Assembly (NCBI GenBank): GCA_038254525.1
Contig: JBBSGC010000002.1
Coordinates: forward strand, 1 to 50,637
Length of the DNA stretch: 50,637 bases
Origin: JBBSGC01 sp038254525
Lineage (GTDB): Bacteria; Actinomycetota; Actinomycetes; Propionibacteriales; Nocardioidaceae
Direction: 5' to 3'
Positions 1 to 7,860 of the stretch are shown one piece after another. Each line of letters begins with the position of its first letter. Within the stretch, counting starts at the first letter, position 1. The notes under the pieces were generated by a model. That model saw only the letters and a list, made by a program, of their open reading frames with translations. It did not search any database and had not been told where the DNA came from. Position numbers and translations under genes: made by a program.

Positions 1-32
1 CGCGCCGCGCACAGCCCGGGCGGCCCGCTGGC

Positions 33-1139
33 TCAGCCCAGATCGACGATCGCGGCCACCGGTCCCCCACCCTCGGGACCCTGGTGCGCGGCGGACACCG
101 AGACGAACACCGCCGGGTCACCGGTGACCGCGGCCGTCACGCCCCCGACGCACGACTTGATCTGGCGGTGCCAGTGCACGTCGGAGTCGTCGAGCATCGC
201 GTTGCGCCGGCCGCGCACCGCGCCGTCCTGGCTGGCCTCGCACTTGAGGAACACGTTGACCAGCCGGCCGCCTAGGTCGCTCGGGTGTGGCCGCTGGGGC
301 AGGTCGAGCCCGGCGTCGCGGATCGCGGCCCAGATGCCGTCGGCGTCCAGCGCGTCCTTCATCACCGAGTGCCCGATCCGGTAACGGCCGCCGACGCCAC
401 GCGTGTTGCCGACCACGACCACCTGCGCCCGGTCCAGCTCGACCCCCGACGAGCAGGACGCCACCGCCGAGTAGAGGTCTCGGTTGTGCATGACGTCCTC
501 GTCCCCCGGCATCTCGATCTCGCCGAGCGCCACGGCGACGCCCAGCGCCGTCACCCCGTTGGACAGGTCCATCGACTCGTGTGTGTGCTCGGTCCACACG
601 GTCTGGCCGCGACTCTTGGCGTCGCGGATCGTGGAGATCGTCAGCAGCGGCGTCTTGGTCTGCACGTAGTGGACATCCGAGGGATCGGTGATACCCGCCC
701 GCTCCATCGCCTCGCGCACAGCGTCGGCCACCTTGTGGATCATCGGCGTCCGCCCGATCTCCTCGGGCAGCAGCTGCTCGCTCATCGCGAAGCCGACCGT
801 CAGCCGCGGCTCACCGGTCTCCTGCGCAGCCCCGTCGGGCAGGGTCGCGAAGATCGTCGCGTGCGGGCTGAGGACGCCGTCGGTGCCGCCCGACCAGACG
901 ATCGGGATCGACCCGACCTCCTGGGGCGAGCGGCTGCCTTTGTCAGCGAGCACCTGACGGAACGCGCGGTCGGCAATGATCCGGGTGTAGTCGTTGACCC
1001 CGCCGTTGCCCTCGGTCTTGCCGATCACAGCGACGACCCGGTCGGCCTCCAGCTCGCCGTCGTCGATGAGCTTCGCGAGCTCGCTGGCGTCTGCTACGGA
1101 GTGGATCGGAACCTTGCGTACGTCAATTGCAGGTGGCAC
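33..1139 (-). CDS. Ring-opening amidohydrolase, barbiturase / cyanuric acid hydrolase family
   Basis: 368 aa, the usual length of the AtzD/barbiturase family, which opens barbiturate or cyanuric acid rings using three pseudo-symmetric Lys-Ser pairs. All three are visible: GKTEGNGGVNDYTR with K41 and SGGTDG with S83; YVQTKTPLL with K162 and ASCSSGVEL around S230/S231; FLKCEAS with K299 and FVSVSAAHQGPEGGGP around S347/S349. The GTG start is preceded by AGGAAGGA about 9 bases upstream. It is the last gene of the leftward operon, 76 bases after carbamate kinase. With a uracil permease and a molybdenum hydroxylase in the same operon, barbiturase (barbiturate to ureidomalonate) is more likely than cyanuric acid hydrolase. 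The two activities cannot be separated from motifs alone. Family very sure, substrate inferred. Confidence 0.9.
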   Translation of the reverse strand: MPPAIDVRKVPIHSVADASELAKLIDDGELEADRVVAVIGKTEGNGGVNDYTRIIADRAFRQVLADKGSRSPQEVGSIPIVWSGGTDGVLSPHATIFATLPDGAAQETGEPRLTVGFAMSEQLLPEEIGRTPMIHKVADAVREAMERAGITDPSDVHYVQTKTPLLTISTIRDAKSRGQTVWTEHTHESMDLSNGVTALGVAVALGEIEMPGDEDVMHNRDLYSAVASCSSGVELDRAQVVVVGNTRGVGGRYRIGHSVMKDALDADGIWAAIRDAGLDLPQRPHPSDLGGRLVNVFLKCEASQDGAVRGRRNAMLDDSDVHWHRQIKSCVGGVTAAVTGDPAVFVSVSAAHQGPEGGGPVAAIVDLG

Positions 1140-1215
1140 GGGCTGTCCTTCCTGGGGGTCTGCTGGGGTCCGTACGGATGGCGCGGCCGGCGCCTCGGTG
1201 GACTAGCGGGGCCGG

Positions 1216-2151
1216 TCATCGGGCAACCACGCGGGTACCCGTCCCGCCGGCGACGGCGTCAGCGATCCGCGGGAGTGAGGTGATGACTCCGGTGCGTCCG
1301 GTGCGCTCGGCGAACCGGATCACTGCCTCCACCTTCGGGCCCATCGAACCGGCGGCGAACTCCCCACCGGCTGCCAGCGAGCGCAGCTCGGTCACCGTGG
1401 TGCGACCGAGCGGCCGGGCCTTCGGCGTCCCCCACCCCACGACGGCGGCGTCCACGTCGGTGGCGATCACCAGCGCGTCGGCATCGAGCTGCTCGGCGAG
1501 CAGGGCCGCGGTGAGGTCCTTGTCGATCACCGCCTCGACGCCGACCAGGCCCACCCCCCAACGCCGCACCGTCGGGATGCCACCGCCGCCGGCGCAGACC
1601 ACGACGAAGCCGGCATCGAGCAGTGCGCGCGCGGCGCCGACGTCGAGGCAGGCCCGCGGCTCCGGTGAGGCCACGACACGTCGCCAGCCGCGGGCGCCCT
1701 TGTCGACCCAGTGCTGTCCGTTCGCGATCTGCACCTGCGCCTCGTCACGCTCCACATAGCGCCCGATCGGCTTGCTGGGCTCGGCGAAGCCGGGGTCGTC
1801 GGCGTCGACGAGCGTGCGGGACACCAGCGCCGCCACGCGTACCGAAGCGTCGCGCTCGGCGAACGCCTGGTCGAGGGTGTCCAGGACGAGCATCCCGATC
1901 GTCGCCTGGGTCTGGGCGCCGCACCAGTCCAGCGGTACGGGGGGCACCACGTGAGCCGCCATCTCGTTCTTCAGCAGCAGGTTGCCCACCTGAGGCCCGT
2001 TGCCGTGGGTCAGCACCACCGAGTGCCCCTCGAGCACCAGGTCGGCGACGCTGGTCATCGCCTCGGCGACGGCGGCCCGCTGGTCCTCCGGGCGGGCGGT
2101 CCCGTCGGCAGCGGTCATCGCGTTGCCGCCCAGGGCGATCAGCAGCCTCAC
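1216..2151 (-). CDS. arcC: Carbamate kinase
   Basis: 311 aa, full length for the amino-acid-kinase fold carbamate kinases, which interconvert carbamoyl phosphate + ADP and carbamate + ATP in the cytosol. Motifs seen: ALGGNA at 6-11, THGNGPQVG at 48-56, CAGGGGIP at 186-193, EAVIDKDLTA at 206-215 and GSMGPKV near 268-274. The GTG start overlaps the stop of the upstream hydantoinase B gene by four bases (GTGA), implying translational coupling. No arginine deiminase or ornithine carbamoyltransferase gene is nearby, so it is not part of an arginine pathway here. The likely partner is the FdrA/DUF1116/DUF2877 set on the divergent operon, which in E. coli feeds carbamoyl phosphate to a catabolic carbamate kinase. 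Family certain; the partner is inferred. Confidence 0.95.
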   Translation of the reverse strand: MRLLIALGGNAMTAADGTARPEDQRAAVAEAMTSVADLVLEGHSVVLTHGNGPQVGNLLLKNEMAAHVVPPVPLDWCGAQTQATIGMLVLDTLDQAFAERDASVRVAALVSRTLVDADDPGFAEPSKPIGRYVERDEAQVQIANGQHWVDKGARGWRRVVASPEPRACLDVGAARALLDAGFVVVCAGGGGIPTVRRWGVGLVGVEAVIDKDLTAALLAEQLDADALVIATDVDAAVVGWGTPKARPLGRTTVTELRSLAAGGEFAAGSMGPKVEAVIRFAERTGRTGVITSLPRIADAVAGGTGTRVVAR

Positions 2152-4124
2152 GGTCGCTCCTCCAGCCAGTCACACGCGGGCGCGGGCGCGCCGTCGGACA
2201 GCGTGCCGTAGCCCGGCCCGCGGTCGAAGAACGGCTCGTCACCGGGTCGGGTTCCGCGAAGCTCCACGCGAAGCGCCTCGGTGGCGGCGGCGTCGACGGT
2301 CGGCAACTCTCCACCCGGGTCACCGGCCAGCACCACGCCATAGTCGCGCCGCACTGCACCAGGGGACACCTTGCCCCACTGGACGTCGCGCAGGACGCGG
2401 CCGGGGTCCCGGTCCAGCGGGTCACCCCACCCGCCGCCCCCGGTCGTACGGATGCGGATGAGCTCCCCGGCCCGCACCGGTTCGGCGTCGGCCAGCGCGT
2501 CGACCTGCCGCTCGGCCGGGCCACCCGGGTCGATCGTCACCGAGAACGGCCGGCCGGCGCGTCCACCCCGGACGCCCCAGCAGGCCAGGATTGAGCGGTC
2601 GGCGATCGACATGAAGTGCGCGTCGCGCAGCATCCGGATCTGCTTGTCGTAGCCGAGGCCACCGCGAAACTGCCCTGGGCCACCGGAGTCGACGGCCAGC
2701 CCGAGCCGCTCGACCCGCAACGGGAACCGCGACTCGGTGAACTCGGTCGGCAGGTTGCGGGAGTCCGGCACCACATGGATGGTGTCCTCGCCGTCCGCGT
2801 AGTAGCGACCGCCCGCGCCGCCACCGAGCACCTCGCGCATCAGGTAGTCCCGCCCCGAGTCGTCGCAGCCGTACACGCCGGTGTAGCGGATCGTCTCCTG
2901 GTCGGCCGGCATCCGCCCGTCGACCGCCTTGGCGAGCACGCCGGCGAGCACACCGAGCAGCCGCAGGATCACGAAGGTGCGGGCGTTGGTCGGCGCCGGG
3001 AACTCCGGTGTGAGCAGTGTGCCCCGCGGCGGGAAAAGCATCTCGATCAGCGGCACCACCCCCTCGTTGACGTCGAGCTCGGCCATCCGTTCCGGGGTGT
3101 CGGCGAGGTTGCGCAGGATCGGTGCGAGCCACTTCTTGAGGAAGACCCCGTCGGAGTAGTCGCCGCAGTGGTTGATCGGCCCCTTGGCCTGCAGGGAGGT
3201 GCCGGCGAAGTCGATCACCAACCGCTCACCTCCCGGGTCGTCGGCCGGCGTCCGGGTGAGCGTGATCCGCTGGGTGTGCAGTCGCGGCTCGTCGACGCCG
3301 TCGTGCTCGGCGTAGTCCTCCCACACCCAGGACCCGACCGGGATCTTGGCGAGGATCTCCCGGCGGTACGTGCGCGTCGTGCGGTCGATGATCGCGTCGA
3401 AGCACGACTCGACGGGGTCGCGGCCGTAGCGGGTGAACAGCTCGGCCAGCCGGTTGGCGCCCATCAGGCAGGCCGAGCACTCGGCGTCGAGGTCGGCCGC
3501 CAGTGACTCGGGCATGCGCGAGTTGCGGGTGAGGATCTCCAGCGCGGCCCGGTTGGGCGCCCCAGCGCTCCACAGCTTGATCGGCGGGACCATCAGCCCC
3601 TCCTCGAAGACCGAGCGGGCCGAGCTCGGCATCGAGCCGGGCACCGCCCCGCCGATGTCGTCGTGGTGGCCGAACGCCTGCACGAACGCCACGACCTGCA
3701 GCCCGCTCTCGCCGCCGGCGTCGTGGAAGACCGGAACCGTGACGCACAGGTCCGGTAAGTGTCCGATGCCGCCCTCGGAGCTGTAGACGTCGTTGTGGAA
3801 GAACACGTCACCGGACGCCATCTCGGCCACCGGGAAGTCCCGGGCGACCGGGTGGACCAGCGCGCTGTAGGAGCGGCCGGTCAGCTTGCGCAGCAGCCGG
3901 TCGTGGATGCCGGCGCGGAAGTCGTGGGCGTCGCGGATCATCGGGGAGCGCGAGGTGCGCGCGATCGCGGTCTCGACCTCGCGCTCGACCGAGGCCAGGC
4001 TGCCCTGCACGATCTCGGTCAGGACCGGGTCGGCATCGGCACCCCCGTCAGCGGTCAGCGCCCCGAACGGGAACTTCGTCGGCGCCCGCCGGGAGCGCCG
4101 GCCGTCGGGAAACGTGGCGCTCAC
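2148..4124 (-). CDS. hyuB: Hydantoinase B / oxoprolinase family subunit
   Basis: 658 aa from a GTG start that overlaps the hyuA stop by four bases (GTGA), with GGGAG upstream. The reading frame extends about 100 codons further upstream, but that part is arginine/proline-rich shadow of hyuA and is excluded. The product matches the HyuB family (ATP-dependent N-methylhydantoinase, acetone carboxylase and 5-oxoprolinase relatives). Family stretches are SGDVFFHNDVYSSEGGIGHL, HHDDIGGAVPGS, then a long conserved core with INHCGDYSDG and a C-terminal glycine-rich stretch (GGPGQFRGGLGY). HyuB acts with HyuA in ATP-dependent cleavage or carboxylation of cyclic amides and ketones. Its exact substrate here is unknown. 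A second ring-opening enzyme beside the barbiturase in one operon is unusual. Confidence 0.92.
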   Translation of the reverse strand: MSATFPDGRRSRRAPTKFPFGALTADGGADADPVLTEIVQGSLASVEREVETAIARTSRSPMIRDAHDFRAGIHDRLLRKLTGRSYSALVHPVARDFPVAEMASGDVFFHNDVYSSEGGIGHLPDLCVTVPVFHDAGGESGLQVVAFVQAFGHHDDIGGAVPGSMPSSARSVFEEGLMVPPIKLWSAGAPNRAALEILTRNSRMPESLAADLDAECSACLMGANRLAELFTRYGRDPVESCFDAIIDRTTRTYRREILAKIPVGSWVWEDYAEHDGVDEPRLHTQRITLTRTPADDPGGERLVIDFAGTSLQAKGPINHCGDYSDGVFLKKWLAPILRNLADTPERMAELDVNEGVVPLIEMLFPPRGTLLTPEFPAPTNARTFVILRLLGVLAGVLAKAVDGRMPADQETIRYTGVYGCDDSGRDYLMREVLGGGAGGRYYADGEDTIHVVPDSRNLPTEFTESRFPLRVERLGLAVDSGGPGQFRGGLGYDKQIRMLRDAHFMSIADRSILACWGVRGGRAGRPFSVTIDPGGPAERQVDALADAEPVRAGELIRIRTTGGGGWGDPLDRDPGRVLRDVQWGKVSPGAVRRDYGVVLAGDPGGELPTVDAAATEALRVELRGTRPGDEPFFDRGPGYGTLSDGAPAPACDWLEERP

Positions 4125-6247
4125 CCGCTTCTCCCGTGACGAGTGACGACGAGGTTGCGGTGCTCGTCGATCCGGGCGGCGAAGCCAGGATGCAACGGCA
4201 CCGTGGAGCCGAACTCCTCGATGACAGCGGGGCCGAGCACCGTGTCGCCGGGCCGCAGGTCCGGGCGCCAGTGCACTCCGGTGTCGACGTAACCCTGCTC
4301 GGCGACGAAGCAGACCGGACGCCGGGAACGCGCAGTTGCGTCGCCGGCGGCCGGGTCGAGCTCGTGGACCGGGATCACCGGCCGCGCGATCGGTCCGATG
4401 CCGGTGACCCGCAGGTTGACCCACTCGACCTGCTGGGTCGAGTCGGAGGCGAAGTCGTAGCCGTACAGTCCGCGGTGCTCGACGTGGAACGCCGCGGCGA
4501 CCGCATCGACGAGCGCCTCGTCGACCGGGCCGTCAGGGACCAGCACGCGTACCTCGAAAGCCTGCCCGAAGTAGCGCAGGTCCGCGGTGCGCGTGAACCG
4601 CTGCTGGTCGACCGCAAAGCCCTCCCGGCGCAGCGCGGCGGCGGCCTGGGCGCGCAGCTGCTCGAGGACCGCGCCGAGCGCATGGGGGTCGAGCGAGTCG
4701 TGCAGGCACAGGTGTGTCCGCACGTAGTCGTTTTTGACGTCGACCGTGAGCAGGCCGAAGGCGGAGACGTTGCCGGGGTCAAGAGGCACCAGTACCGCCG
4801 GCAGATCGAGCACGTCGACCAGCCGGCACAGCAGCAGCGAGCCGGAGCCACCGAAGGTGGTGAGGATGAAGTCGCGCACGTCAAGACCACGCTTGACCGT
4901 GAGCTGGCGCAGCGCATTTGCCTGGTTCCATGCCGAGATCTCCAGGATGCCGACCGCGCACTGCTCGAGTCCCATGCCGAGCTCGTCGGCGAGCTCGCGC
5001 AGACCCTTCGTGGCGGCGCCGACGTGCAGCGGGATCTCGCCACCCAGCAGGTGCGGTGGGATCCGGCCGAGCACGAGATGCGCGTCGGTCACGGTGACCT
5101 GGGTGCCGCCCTTCGCATAGCACAGCGGACCCGGGTCGGCGCCTGCCGAGGAAGGTCCGACCTTGACGGTGCCCTCCGGCGAGAGCCAGGCGATCGAGCC
5201 ACCACCGGCCCCGACCGTGACCACGTCGATCATCGGGATCTTGCTGGGGTAGGCACCGACCGAGCCTTCGGTGGTGAGCGTCGGCTGCCCGTCGATGACC
5301 ACTGCCACATCGGTGGAGGTGCCGCCGCCGTCGCAGGTGAGAACCTTGGCGAAGCCCGCCTGCCCCGCGATCAGCGCGGCGCCGAGCGCCCCGGCGGCAG
5401 GGCCGGAGAGCACCGTACTGATCGGCTGGTGCACGACCTCCTCGGCGCTGAGCACTCCCCCGTTGGACTTCATCACGAAGAAGGGCACCGCGCCGGCGCC
5501 CGACCCCCCGGCCGCGGCCGAGGACGTGAAACCGTCGAGACGCTCCTGGATCGTGCGCAGGTAGCGCGCCACCTTCGGCTTCACCGCGGCGTCCACCAGG
5601 GTGGTCATGGACCGCTCGTACTCCCGGTACTCAGGCAGCACGTCGCAAGACAGTGACACCACCGCGTCCGGATGCTCCTCGGCGAGGATCGCGCGCATGC
5701 GGTGCTCATGCGACGGATCGGCGTAGGAGTGCAGGAAGCACACACCGAGCGTCACGATCGCGTCCGCGCGGAATGCGCGCGCGACCCGCCTGGCCCCGGC
5801 CTCGTCGAAGGGCCGCACCTCCGCACCGGTGAAGTCCAGACGGCCGCCGACCGTGCGGACCCGGTCCGGGGGCACTATCCGATCCGGTTTGACCCAGAAG
5901 TAGGAGTTGCCGTAGCCGTCCGGGACGGACTGCCGGGCGATCTCCAGCACGAACTCGTAGCCCTCGGTGGTGATGAAGCCGAGCCGGTCGATCGTGCCCT
6001 CGAGCAGCGCGTTGGTGGCGACCGTCGTGCCGTGGCTCACCGCCGTCAGCGCGTCGCCGCTGCCGGGGGGCAGGCCGAACCGGGCCAGCACCTTGTCGAT
6101 GGCGGCCATGAAGCCGTCAGCCGGGTCCTGTGGTGTCGACGGCGTCTTGGAGGTGAGTAGCTCCCCGCTCGACTCGTCGAAGGCGACGACGTCGGTGAAC
6201 GTGCCGCCGGTGTCGATGCCGATCCGCACGCGTCGGGTGGAGGTCAT
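4121..6247 (-). CDS. hyuA: Hydantoinase A / oxoprolinase family subunit
   Basis: 708 aa, typical of HyuA. It opens with the acetate-kinase/actin-like phosphate loop GIDTGGTFTDV at 10-20, then SHGTTVATNALLEG at 71-84, SGPAAG at 281-286 and CDGGGTSTD at 305-313, the ATP-binding elements of the family. The protein would supply the ATPase half of a two-subunit HyuAB enzyme in the cytosol. The ATG start is 33 bases after the stop of the amidase gene; no strong ribosome site is visible there. The downstream overlap with hyuB (GTGA) supports a stoichiometric pair. Substrate is not predictable from sequence; candidates in this setting are a hydantoin- or pyrimidine-like ring or an acylurea. Family assignment is sure. 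Confidence 0.94.
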   Translation of the reverse strand: MTSTRRVRIGIDTGGTFTDVVAFDESSGELLTSKTPSTPQDPADGFMAAIDKVLARFGLPPGSGDALTAVSHGTTVATNALLEGTIDRLGFITTEGYEFVLEIARQSVPDGYGNSYFWVKPDRIVPPDRVRTVGGRLDFTGAEVRPFDEAGARRVARAFRADAIVTLGVCFLHSYADPSHEHRMRAILAEEHPDAVVSLSCDVLPEYREYERSMTTLVDAAVKPKVARYLRTIQERLDGFTSSAAAGGSGAGAVPFFVMKSNGGVLSAEEVVHQPISTVLSGPAAGALGAALIAGQAGFAKVLTCDGGGTSTDVAVVIDGQPTLTTEGSVGAYPSKIPMIDVVTVGAGGGSIAWLSPEGTVKVGPSSAGADPGPLCYAKGGTQVTVTDAHLVLGRIPPHLLGGEIPLHVGAATKGLRELADELGMGLEQCAVGILEISAWNQANALRQLTVKRGLDVRDFILTTFGGSGSLLLCRLVDVLDLPAVLVPLDPGNVSAFGLLTVDVKNDYVRTHLCLHDSLDPHALGAVLEQLRAQAAAALRREGFAVDQQRFTRTADLRYFGQAFEVRVLVPDGPVDEALVDAVAAAFHVEHRGLYGYDFASDSTQQVEWVNLRVTGIGPIARPVIPVHELDPAAGDATARSRRPVCFVAEQGYVDTGVHWRPDLRPGDTVLGPAVIEEFGSTVPLHPGFAARIDEHRNLVVTRHGRSG

Positions 6248-6280
6248 GGAGTATCTGCGGTTCGGATGCGCAACACGCCG

Positions 6281-7186
6281 CTATCGCCGGGCGAACGGCG
6301 CCTGGGCGTCGGCGACCAGCGCGTCGGCGTGCTTGCGGATCAGTGCCAGGTTGCGGTCGGCCAGGTGGTCGAACGGCTGTGCCACGCTCGACCCCGGCGT
6401 CAGCGAGGTCATCGCCGAGTCGGGGTCGAGCCGGGCCGACACCCAGCACTCATGAGACGCCGCGCGCGCCAGGACCTCAGCGATCGGCGAGACGATCATC
6501 GAGTTGCCGAAGTAGATGGCTTGACCGGGGTCGACGCCGGTGGCGTTGCTGCCGACGACGAAGACGTGGTTGTCGTAGGCCCGGGCGCGGTTCGTGAGCT
6601 CCCAGATGTCGGCCGAACGCAGCAGCGCCGAGGGCCGCACGATGACCTCGGCCCCGCGCACCGCGGTGATCCGGGACAGCTCCGGGTAGTCGCCGTCGAA
6701 GCAGATGATGACCCCGATCCGCCCCAGCGCGGTGTCGACGACGAGCGGGTCGTCGCCCGCGGTCACCCAGCCACCCCGGTCGGCCCGCTCCCCGCCGAAG
6801 GGGTGCGTCTTGGAGTAGACGCCGAGCACCGCGCCATCCGTACCGATGACCGCGGCCGTGTTGTGCACGACTCCTCGGTCCGGCCCTCGGGCGTACGTGC
6901 CGACCACCAGGTGGACGCCTAGCTCGCGCGCCACGTCGGTGTACGACTGCAGCACCGTCCCGGGCACGTCGGAGACGAGGTCCCACAGCGCGTGCGCGTC
7001 GACGCCGGGGGTGAAGCCGGTAGTGACCGCCTCCGGCAGCACGACCAGCTCGGCACCGGTGGCAGCCACGCACTGGCGCACCAGCTCGGTCGCACGCGCC
7101 GAGTTCGCGGCGATGGTGGCCTCGGTCAGCGGCGCTGAGCGAGGCGCCACCTGGACGGCCGCGGCGACGAAGGCGCGCATAGTCAT
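6281..7186 (-). CDS. Carbon-nitrogen hydrolase (nitrilase superfamily amidase)
   Basis: 301 aa with the complete nitrilase-superfamily triad: E52 in LPEAV, K126 in YSKTHPF and C162 in ICFDGDYPE. Members hydrolyse amides, N-carbamoyl compounds or omega-amides. The closest functional analogies for this context are beta-ureidopropionase/carbamoylases and omega-amidase (Nit2-type), which cleaves dicarboxylate monoamides. If the divergent FdrA operon yields malonamate, this protein is the natural candidate to hydrolyse it to malonate and ammonia; otherwise it could act on ureidomalonate itself. The ATG start overlaps the coxG stop by four bases; a second ATG lies two codons downstream. Family certain, substrate inferred. 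Confidence 0.9.
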   Translation of the reverse strand: MTMRAFVAAAVQVAPRSAPLTEATIAANSARATELVRQCVAATGAELVVLPEAVTTGFTPGVDAHALWDLVSDVPGTVLQSYTDVARELGVHLVVGTYARGPDRGVVHNTAAVIGTDGAVLGVYSKTHPFGGERADRGGWVTAGDDPLVVDTALGRIGVIICFDGDYPELSRITAVRGAEVIVRPSALLRSADIWELTNRARAYDNHVFVVGSNATGVDPGQAIYFGNSMIVSPIAEVLARAASHECWVSARLDPDSAMTSLTPGSSVAQPFDHLADRNLALIRKHADALVADAQAPFARR

Positions 7187-7860
7187 TCCTCTCTCCGGCG
7201 GGCGGTCAACGCCCCGATCAGGACCCCGCCAGCCACCAGCGCGGCACCGAGCAGCGCCCCCTTGACGAAGTCGCCGCCGCCCCCATCCGTCGCCACTGGG
7301 GAGGCGTACACCATTCGGCCGGTGTCACTGGGGTCCCCTACAACGCTAGGTCGGTCGTGGGGGACCCCCTTGCCAGTGTGGGTGGCGCCAGTGAGGGGGG
7401 TGGCGGCCGGGGAGGTGGGGGGCTCGGTCAGCACGCGGTCGACGGCGCTGAAGAACTCACCGGCCATCCGCTTGCTGACCGAGGTGAGCATCCGCTGGCC
7501 GACGCCGCCGATCATGCCGCCGACCACCGCATCGGCGTCGTAGCTCAGCCGCGTCGTGCCGTCTCCGTTGTCGGCGAACCGCACCCCGACGTCGGCGCCG
7601 ACCGTGCCCGGCGCCCCGGCACCGGCTGCTTTCATGATCAGCGACCTCCCGGGCACCAGGTCGGCCAGCTCCACCGTCCCGGCATAGGTGCCCTTGATCG
7701 AGGCCACGCCGGCAGTCACGGTCATCGCGTACGCATGGTCGCCGGTCGTCTCGAGACGCTCGCAACCCGGGATGGTCCGGACCAGCACGCGCGGGTCGAG
7801 CAGCGCCTCCCAGACCGCCTCGACCGGCGCGTGCAGCACCGCTTCACCGCTGACCTTCAT
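7183..7860 (-). CDS. coxG: CoxG-type SRPBCC protein, membrane-anchored
   Basis: 225 aa. Residues 1-145 form the CoxG/SRPBCC fold (start MKVSGEAVLHAPVEAVWEAL, then GCERLE, GTYAGTVEL and the glycine-rich GGMIGGVGQRML). A proline/glycine-rich linker of about 50 residues follows, then a single membrane helix at about 199-219 ending in RRREE. In CO dehydrogenase-type clusters CoxG is thought to anchor or recruit the molybdenum hydroxylase to the membrane, which fits the tail here. The gene overlaps coxL upstream and the amidase downstream by four bases each. The linker contains an imperfect inverted repeat listed separately. Function as an accessory of the adjacent hydroxylase is inferred from family and context. 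Confidence 0.85.
   Translation of the reverse strand: MKVSGEAVLHAPVEAVWEALLDPRVLVRTIPGCERLETTGDHAYAMTVTAGVASIKGTYAGTVELADLVPGRSLIMKAAGAGAPGTVGADVGVRFADNGDGTTRLSYDADAVVGGMIGGVGQRMLTSVSKRMAGEFFSAVDRVLTEPPTSPAATPLTGATHTGKGVPHDRPSVVGDPSDTGRMVYASPVATDGGGGDFVKGALLGAALVAGGVLIGALTARRREE
7326..7378. repeat. Imperfect inverted repeat inside the coxG linker
   Basis: The left arm begins CACTGGGGTCCCCTAC and the right arm, read on the minus strand, is CACTGG, six extra bases, then GGTCCCCCAC. The two could fold into a long GC-rich hairpin. The element encodes residues 161-180 of CoxG, a low-complexity linker between the SRPBCC domain and the membrane helix. It looks like a small palindromic element tolerated inside a coding region. 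Confidence 0.55.

Noticed and set aside
1216..2151. Arginine deiminase pathway carbamate kinase
   Set aside because: No arcA, arcB or arginine antiporter gene is nearby; the neighbours are pyrimidine-type catabolic genes.
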